Shown: piece by piece, positions 58,276 to 64,000 of the stretch
Layout: each line of letters opens with the position of its first letter
Numbering within the stretch: the first letter of the stretch is position 1
NCBI GenBank assembly: GCA_016711605.1
Contig: JADJSS010000010.1
Span: 54,594-118,593 of the forward strand
Source of the DNA: Saprospirales bacterium
GTDB lineage: Bacteria; Bacteroidota; Bacteroidia; Chitinophagales; JADIYW01
Reading direction: 5' to 3'
Length of the DNA stretch: 64,000 bases
The notes under the pieces: generated by a model
Databases searched by the model: none
What the model saw: only the letters and a program-made list of their open reading frames with translations
Told to the model about the DNA's origin: nothing
Translations under genes and position numbers: made by a program

Positions 58276-59803
58276 ATGGATTATTTTTTAGCTTATGATG
58301 TCGGCACCAGTAGTGTAAAATCTATTTTAATAGATACTAACGGTAATGTATTGGCGACGGCAATAGAAGAATATCCATTATTTACGCCAAATCCAGGTTG
58401 GGTTGAGCAAGAACCATTAGATTACTGGAATGCTATCTGTACAGCAACAAATAAGATTATACAATCAACTACCATTTCAAAAGACGACATTAAAGGAATT
58501 GCATTTTCTACACAAGCAATGGGTGTGATTCCTGTAGATAAAAATGGTAGTGTATTATATGAAATATATCTTGGGTCGATGGCAGAGCTGAAGAGCAGGC
58601 CGTAAAAGCGATGAATTATTTCGGTGGGAAACGCATCTTCAAATTAATTGCTGGTATTGAATTAACTGGTAAAGATGTGATTCCTAAAATAATTTGGTTA
58701 AAAGATAAACATCCTGAAATATACAACAACACACATAAAATTTTAGATGTCAATGGTTATCTAAAATACAAATGTACAGGCAAGATGGTGGCAGAATGGT
58801 CAGGTGCTTGTTCTTATGCGTTTGATGTGAAGAAGAAAGATTGGGAACGTTTATTTTTTAAGTTGTGTAAAATTGATTTAAATAAATTACTCAGATTTAG
58901 TATGTTCAATAGATTTTATTAGCAATCTTACATCAGAAGCAGCAGAACAATTGGGTTTATCAGTAAACACTAGCGTTTACGGCAGTTGCGATGATACACA
59001 AAGTGCAGCAGTTGGCACCACAGCAATCGGTGAAGGCGAGGCGCATATTTATGTAGGCACTTCTGCATGGGTTGGTGTAACGACTTCTAAAAATTTGAAA
59101 TTTAAAAACGCTGCTGTATGTTTACAAAGTGCTGATCCATCAAAAAATATAGTAGTTGGCATTACTGAATCAGCTGGAATAAATACACAATGGTTAATTG
59201 ACACATACTACTCGACAGAGAAAAATAATTTATCCGAACAAGATTTATTCTTATTAATAGAAGCAGAAATTAACGCAACAAATGCTGGTGCTGATTATTT
59301 AATTATGACTCCATGGTTTTTAGGTGAGCGTTGTCCTATAAGTACTACTACCACACGTTCTACTTTATTTAATCTAACACACCAACATACGCGTGCGCAC
59401 ATTGCGCGTGCCAACTTTGAAGGTATTGCGTATAACTTACGTTGGACCATCAACAATCTGGAAAAAGATTACGGATTTAAGTTTGATACGTTGAAGATTA
59501 CAGGTGGTGGCAGCAAAAATAAATCCTGGATGCAATTGATAGCTGATGTTACCAATCGGAAAATTATTACCACTTCACAACCAGTAAATGCTGGTGCTTT
59601 CGGTGCTGCTATGTGCGCCATGGTTGGTGCTGGTGCACTAAAAGATTTTCCGAATTAATAAATTAATTCAAAATGTAGATACGTTTGTTCCAAACCCAAA
59701 TCTCAACAAAATATATAATGAACTTTTTGCAACATATCAAAGCGTATTTCATCAGCTCAATAAAACCTACCAAACCATTAATAAAACAAGATTCGAATTA
59801 TAA
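58276..59803 (+). CDS. FGGY-family carbohydrate kinase (several apparent frameshifts)
   Basis: ATP-dependent sugar kinase of about 505 residues. The phosphate-1 motif is AYDVGTSSVKSILIDTNGNV, followed by the FGGY domain feature GIAFSTQAMGVIPVDKNGS. The second half (58951-59658) has YGSCDDTQSAAVGTTAIGEG with HIYVGTSAWVG and the ATP-binding KITGGGSKNKSWMQLIADVT. The C-terminus continues in another frame to 59803 (NVDTFVPNPNLNKIYNELFA). Frame changes lie near 58575, 58900 and 59650. A xylulose-, fuculose- or similar ketose is the likely substrate, as an aldolase gene follows. Confidence 0.85.
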
Positions 59804-59972
59804 TTTAAAACACACAGAAAAATAGCAAAGTAGAAAATATAAAGAGAAATTTTATAGTAAATAAGTTCATCAGATGATTCCATTTCAGAACTATTGTGTA
59901 ACTAATTTATCTGATTATAACTACAAACCGTTTTGCTTCAAGAATTAAACTATGAGGCCTATGGTTAAATAA

Positions 59973-60537
59973 ATGGTGGAAATTCAAGAAGCAAAAGTAA
60001 AGTATGTGAAGCAGGGTAAACTGCTTTTAAAAGAAGGTTTAGTGGCTCGAACTTGGGGCAACGTAAGCATTAAAATAAATGATACACAAATGGTGATTAC
60101 ACAAGCGGAGAAATATGATGAACTAACACCAAATGAAATGGTATTGGTTGATATTTATACTTTAAAATATGAAGGCAACCTAAAACCATCATCAGAATTG
60201 AAGTTGCATTGTGAAGTATATAAAACGCGACCGCATATAAACGCAGTAATACACACATCAATTGTTTGCTTCTATTGTTGCGGCGCAAAGATGTTGTTAT
60301 TTTAAACGAGGAACACCAAAAAATATTAGGTGCTAAAATTATAAAAGCTGCGCCTTATGCTTTGCCTAATACAAAAAAATAACCGTAGAAACAGCAAAAG
60401 CCATTGAGCAATCGAATGCTGCTTTAATGTCGAATCATGGTGTGGTTTGTATTGGAAAGATTTGGAAGCCACTTTTGAGGTAGCACGAACTTTAGAAAAA
60501 GCTAGAATTATTTATTGAATCAAAAAAAACTGCATAA
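59973..60537 (+). CDS. Class II aldolase/epimerase (fuculose-phosphate aldolase-like; several frameshifts)
   Basis: Zinc enzyme of the class II aldolase/adducin family, about 185 residues once corrected. Visible are the phosphate-binding TWGNVSIKI, the Ser-Ser-Glu triad region NLKPSSELKLHCEVYKTRPH, the zinc motif INAVIHTH (the second His is lost to a frame change near 60255) and the later SNHGVVC (zinc His). It should cleave or epimerise a ketose phosphate made by the upstream kinase. At least four indels disrupt the frame. Confidence 0.75.
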
Positions 60538-60539
60538 AA

Positions 60540-60597
60540 GTATCACAGAGAAACACAAATACACAGTACTGTGAAAGCTCAGTGAAACTAAGTGATA
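60540..60597. repeat. Second copy of the CACAGAG intergenic element (short)
   Basis: It begins with gtatcacagag, the exact end of the 4806-4985 element, and continues aaacacaaatacacag. A degenerate inverted end (ctcagtgaaactaagtgata) closes it. It fills the gap between the two aldolase-like genes. Confidence 0.5.
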
Positions 60598-60609
60598 AAT
60601 AAAAAAGCT

Positions 60610-61205
60610 ATGAACAAACAAGAAGCTATACAATTACTATTAAATGCTGCTGATTATTTCTTTGAGCCAAAGCGCTGCTTATAAAAGTTGGGGGAAAAGT
60701 TGACGTTTTTGCAAATAGCCATGCGATCTAGAAAATAATGAAATCATCACAACAGCAAAAACAAAGCACTTTCCTTACTTCAGGAAAAGGACATTCTTTG
60801 TGGCTGAATATGATTCTATCCTTTCTAAAATCTTTTCAAAGAAAAAAAAAAGTCAAGGTGATTTTAATTACACAACAAGAATTTGCATCACAAGTAAAAG
60901 AAGAAATTCCACCAATATTAGACGACCAGCAGTTACTTGGCGTTACTGTTCGTGTTGCAAAAAATGAAATGATATTCTTCATTCATTGAGGGAAGGTTTG
61001 CATCTATTTTATTAAATGGAAATAGTATTTGCTTAGGCAATAGTATAGATGATGCATATGTTTGCACAATTATTAGAAAAAAAACATCAAAGCATTTATA
61101 GAAGCTAAATACTTAGGTGGCGCTAAATCTCTAAATAAAATTGAAGCCTGGTTGATGCAACAATTTTATCAATTCAAATATTCTAAAGAAGCAAGAAAAA
61201 CAAAT
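60610..61205 (+). CDS. Probable second class II aldolase-like protein (heavily frameshifted)
   Basis: Reassembling three frames gives roughly 195 residues: MNKQEAIQLLLNAADYFFEP, then a middle part from 60738 (VKVILITQQEFASQVKEEIP; PILDDQQLLGVTVRVAKNEM), and an end reading KNIKAFIEAKYLGGAKSLNK followed by an aromatic C-terminus. The distribution of segments resembles class II aldolase/adducin proteins, but no zinc-histidine motif can be read with confidence. It lies downstream of the clearer aldolase in the same direction and converges with lysC. Moderate to low confidence. Confidence 0.4.
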
Positions 61206-61212
61206 AAAACAA

Positions 61213-62404
61213 TTACACCAACAATCCTAGTAAATTACTTGGTCTGCGTTGTTCCAAAATCGCGTTTTTATCGCCTTTGTGTTTGTTGATTAAATCAAAG
61301 TTTGTATAATGGCGAATCGTTAAAATGGATAAATTTTCTTCAATTACAAAGTCAAATTTATCTTGTAAATCAGCTTTAATTTTCTCAATTTTTTTCAGGA
61401 ATATTGTCAACAACTGCTTCAAACGAAATTGCGCCTTGTTGCATCATATTCAATTTAAGTTTGCTTTAGAAAATGAGTTAAATATAATAGCAACTACATC
61501 GTCTTCTACAAAAGAAAAATCTTTGGTATGTAAAGTAATCAACGCTTGATTGTTTTTTACAATTCTAATTGGTGGTAAGTTATTATCGTTTCCACCAACT
61601 TTAGTTCCTTTGCCTTCTGGATTAATAAATGATTTTACCAACAACGGAATATTTTTATTTTGCAATGGTTTTATCGTTTTAGGATGAATAACGGTAGCAC
61701 CATAAAATGTCATTTCAACTGCTTCATTAAAAGAAATTTCATCCATAAAAACAGCATCATCAAAAACGCGTGGATCGCCATTCATCACACCAGGCACATC
61801 TTTCCAGATAGTTTGATTTTCTGCATCCAACATGTTCGCAAAAATAGCTGCTGTATAATCTGAACCTTCACTGTCTTTTGTTAATGGTTTTACAACAGTA
61901 TTCATTAACGCTTGTGTTTTTGTCCAATCAACTATTGCTTCACGATAGGTATCATCTGTTTTCATTCACATCACGCACATCTAACCAAGTGTTTGCCACA
62001 CCAACTTCATTTAAATAAGCGCTTAAAATAACAGAAGATATTAATTCACCTTGCGATACAATTTGATCATAAACATAGTTATAACTTTCTTTTCTATCTT
62101 CTTCTAATTGCCAGTCAACTTCTGCATAAATATTTTGTAGTTTATCAAAAACATCATGCGATTCATTTCCAAACAAATCTTTACAAATTGTATGATGATT
62201 GTTTTTTACGATATCAAATTTAGCTTTAGCATCTTCATTTTTAAAATAAGCGTGTATTACTTCTTCTAAAGCGTTGGTTGTTTTTCCTGTTGCAGAAACT
62301 ACCACTACTAAATTCTTTTCGCCATATTTTTCAATAATAGACGCTACATTTTTTATTCCATTTGCATCTTTCACAGAGGCACCACCAAATTTAAATACTT
62401 TCAT
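61213..62404 (-). CDS. lysC: Aspartate kinase (two or more apparent frameshifts)
   Basis: First enzyme of the aspartate-family amino-acid pathway. The N-terminal frame (61952-62404) begins MKVFKFGGASVKDANGIKNV, the kinase signature, with VVVVSATGKTTNAL. The middle frame (61450-61965) has KDSEGSDYTAAIFANMLDAE and WKDVPGVMNGDPRVFDDAVF, typical of aspartokinase, then two ACT domains, the last in 61213-61422. Breaks lie near 61958 and 61430. There is no homoserine dehydrogenase fusion. With GNAT and fbp to its right it forms an arrangement I know from other Bacteroidota. Confidence 0.9.
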
Positions 62405-62474
62405 CGTATGTTATATGTTAATGGTTATTCGTAATAATTAAATAGTTTTCTAGTTTTACGTAATCCATGTTGCA

Positions 62475-62900
62475 TCAAATGTTACTGGATATTTTTATAA
62501 AGTTGATCGCATTTTCATTCCAATCTAATACTTGCCAACGCACTTTGTTTTATTTTTTCTTTGGCAATCGAAATCAATTCATCCATCAAACGCTTACCAA
62601 TTCCATGTTTTCGATGTGTTTCTTTTACTACTAAATCATCTAAATAAATCATCGAACCTTTCCAGGTAGAATAACCATAATAATACAAAGCAATTCCAAC
62701 AATAGTTCCATTTTCATCAGCAACAATTGCATGATATCTTGGGTTTTTACAGGTACCTTCTTCTACAAATTTTTAGTGGATTAGTTGGTTCATTAGGTTC
62801 ATTTCAAAAATAGCCAATTCCTTAATTAATCCATACACCTGAACTAAATCAGCCGTTTCTGCTTTTCGTATGACAATATTTTTTTCAAAAATTGAACTAC
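62475..62900 (-). CDS. GNAT-family N-acetyltransferase (frameshifted)
   Basis: The minus strand reads RKAETADLVQVYGLIKELAI, a frame change near 62773, then NPRYHAIVADENGTIVGIAL, YYYGYSTWKGSMIYLDDLVV and the acetyl-CoA-binding ETHRKHGIGKRLMDELISIA. This is a normal single-domain GNAT of about 150 residues. The start codon could not be fixed because the frame is disturbed. It lies between lysC and the divergent fbp. Confidence 0.75.
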
Positions 62901-63019
62901 TAAAATAGACAAATTGTATTTAGTAAGTAAACAAGAACTATTAAGTAAAAATTAAAATGTGTTTTTGGAATTAGATTAGATTGAAACGACAAATGATAAA
63001 CAGTAATGCACGATTTTTT

Positions 63020-63027
63020 TATCTTTG
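63020..63027 (+). promoter_or_regulatory. Bacteroidota -7 promoter element for fbp
   Basis: TATCTTTG fits TAnnTTTG, 17 bases before the fbp ATG. Confidence 0.6.
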
Positions 63028-63043
63028 TTGCATAAATTAAAAA

Positions 63044-64000
63044 ATGCGATTAGTAACTTTAGATGAATTTATTATTGAAGAACAAGAACGTTATCCAAAT
63101 GCACAGGCGAACTTTCTGGTTTATTACGCGACATTGGTTTGGCATCAAAAATTGTGAACCGCGATTTAAGTAGAGCTGGTTTAGTAGATTCAATTTTAGG
63201 TGATGCTGAAAAAACGAATATACAAGGTGAAGAAGTAAAGAAACTAGATGAATTTGCAATTCAATTTTAATAAAATGCTTTGCAAAATAGTGGTGAATGC
63301 TGTGGTATTACAAGTGAAGAAGAAGAGTACATTTGTTGCTTTCGATAATAGAAAAATGCAAGTTATGTGTATTATTTGATCCATTAGACGGTTCCAGTAA
63401 TATTGATGTAATTGCGCCAGTTGGTACTATTTTTCTGTTTTTAAAAGAATCAAAACATGGTGAAAATTGTATTAGAAGATTTTTTACAAAGGTGACCAAC
63501 AAGTAGCTGCAGGATATGTAAATCTGGTTCTTCGACGATGTTGGTTTATACTACAGGAAATGGTGTGAACGGTTTTACATTAGAACCATCAATTGGTGAA
63601 TTCTGTTTGTCGCATCCAAGTATTCAAACACCATCAAATGCAAAAACGTATTCCGTAAATCAGGAAATTATAATTCATTTTCTGAAGGGACAAGAAGCAA
63701 TTCATTGAATATTGTCAGGAAAATACGGACAAAAAAGCATATTCATTACGTTATATTGGTTCGATAGTTTGCTGATATACATCGTAATTTATTAAAAGGT
63801 GGTATATTTCTCTATCCTGCAACAAAGATACACCAGGCGGAAAACTACCGATTAATGTATGAGATATAGTCCAATAGCATTTTTACAAGAACAAGCTGGT
63901 GGAAAAGCAAGTGATGAAACAACAGAATATTAGAAATTAAACCTACAAAATTGCACGAAAAGAACTACTATTTATATTGGTTCCAAAATCTGTGGTAGAA
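63044..64000 (+). CDS. fbp: Fructose-1,6-bisphosphatase class I (3' end outside window; many frameshifts)
   Basis: Gluconeogenic phosphatase. Read across frames: MRLVTLDEFIIEEQERYPNA, GLLRDIGLASKIVNRDLSRA, VLFDPLDGSSNIDVIAPVGT (metal-binding DPLDGSSN), MLVYTTGNGVNGFTLEPSIG with EFCLSHPSIQTPSN, LLKGGIFLYPAT and SPIAFLQEQAGGKASD. The order and spacing match class I Fbp over about 320 residues. At least eight indels break it in less than 1 kb, the highest density in the window. The gene runs off the right edge. Confidence 0.85.

Overview
This is an AT-rich bacterial chromosome segment. The organism is almost certainly a member of the Bacteroidota. Three large secreted proteins end in type IX secretion (T9SS type A) sorting domains. 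Several gene starts are preceded by the Bacteroidota -7 promoter element TAnnTTTG, and Shine-Dalgarno sequences are not evident. RicT, DUF3810, the aspartate kinase/GNAT/fructose-bisphosphatase grouping and single-chain GcvP are also typical of this phylum. I cannot assign a genus.

Layout. 0-7.2 kb: the translation cluster thrS-infC-rpmI-rplT, with foreign DNA in every gap (a four-helix-bundle gene with inverted repeats, a 4.8 kb block bracketed by a 33-bp palindrome, and a short dispersed repeat). 7.2-14.4 kb: a multi-hairpin element, a thioredoxin-like gene and a TetR/MFP/RND/TolC efflux operon. 14.5-21.1 kb: membrane and envelope genes (GT-C-like protein, SRPBCC, DUF3810, LolC/E-type permease, NamZ) and a small-protein/nucleotidyltransferase pair. 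21.2-24.9 kb: gcvP and a long non-coding gap with a candidate small RNA. 24.9-32.8 kb: mltG, thioesterase, BrkB, ricT, holB, queD and a TauE-type transporter. 32.8-37.6 kb: a 1385-residue adhesin-like T9SS protein and its TPR partner. 37.7-40.3 kb: pgk, gap and tRNA-Glu. 40.4-50.6 kb: TPR proteins, an unknown helical protein, YigZ, a DMT transporter, ribD, prmC, a T9SS protein and a nitroreductase. 50.7-61.2 kb: an outer-surface protein, a Crp-type regulator and a carbohydrate-related group (aminotransferase, sulfatase, FGGY kinase, two class II aldolase-like genes). 61.2-64 kb: lysC, a GNAT and fbp.

Two themes run through the window. First, small palindromic repeats of several families sit between genes and, in prmC, ribD and perhaps tolC and brkB, inside reading frames without breaking them. 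Second, at least eight genes before 54 kb are split at one homopolymer run each, and beyond about 55 kb frameshifts and missing bases appear in nearly every gene. This looks like uncorrected sequencing error that worsens toward a contig end. I therefore annotate these as single genes with apparent frameshifts, not as true pseudogenes.
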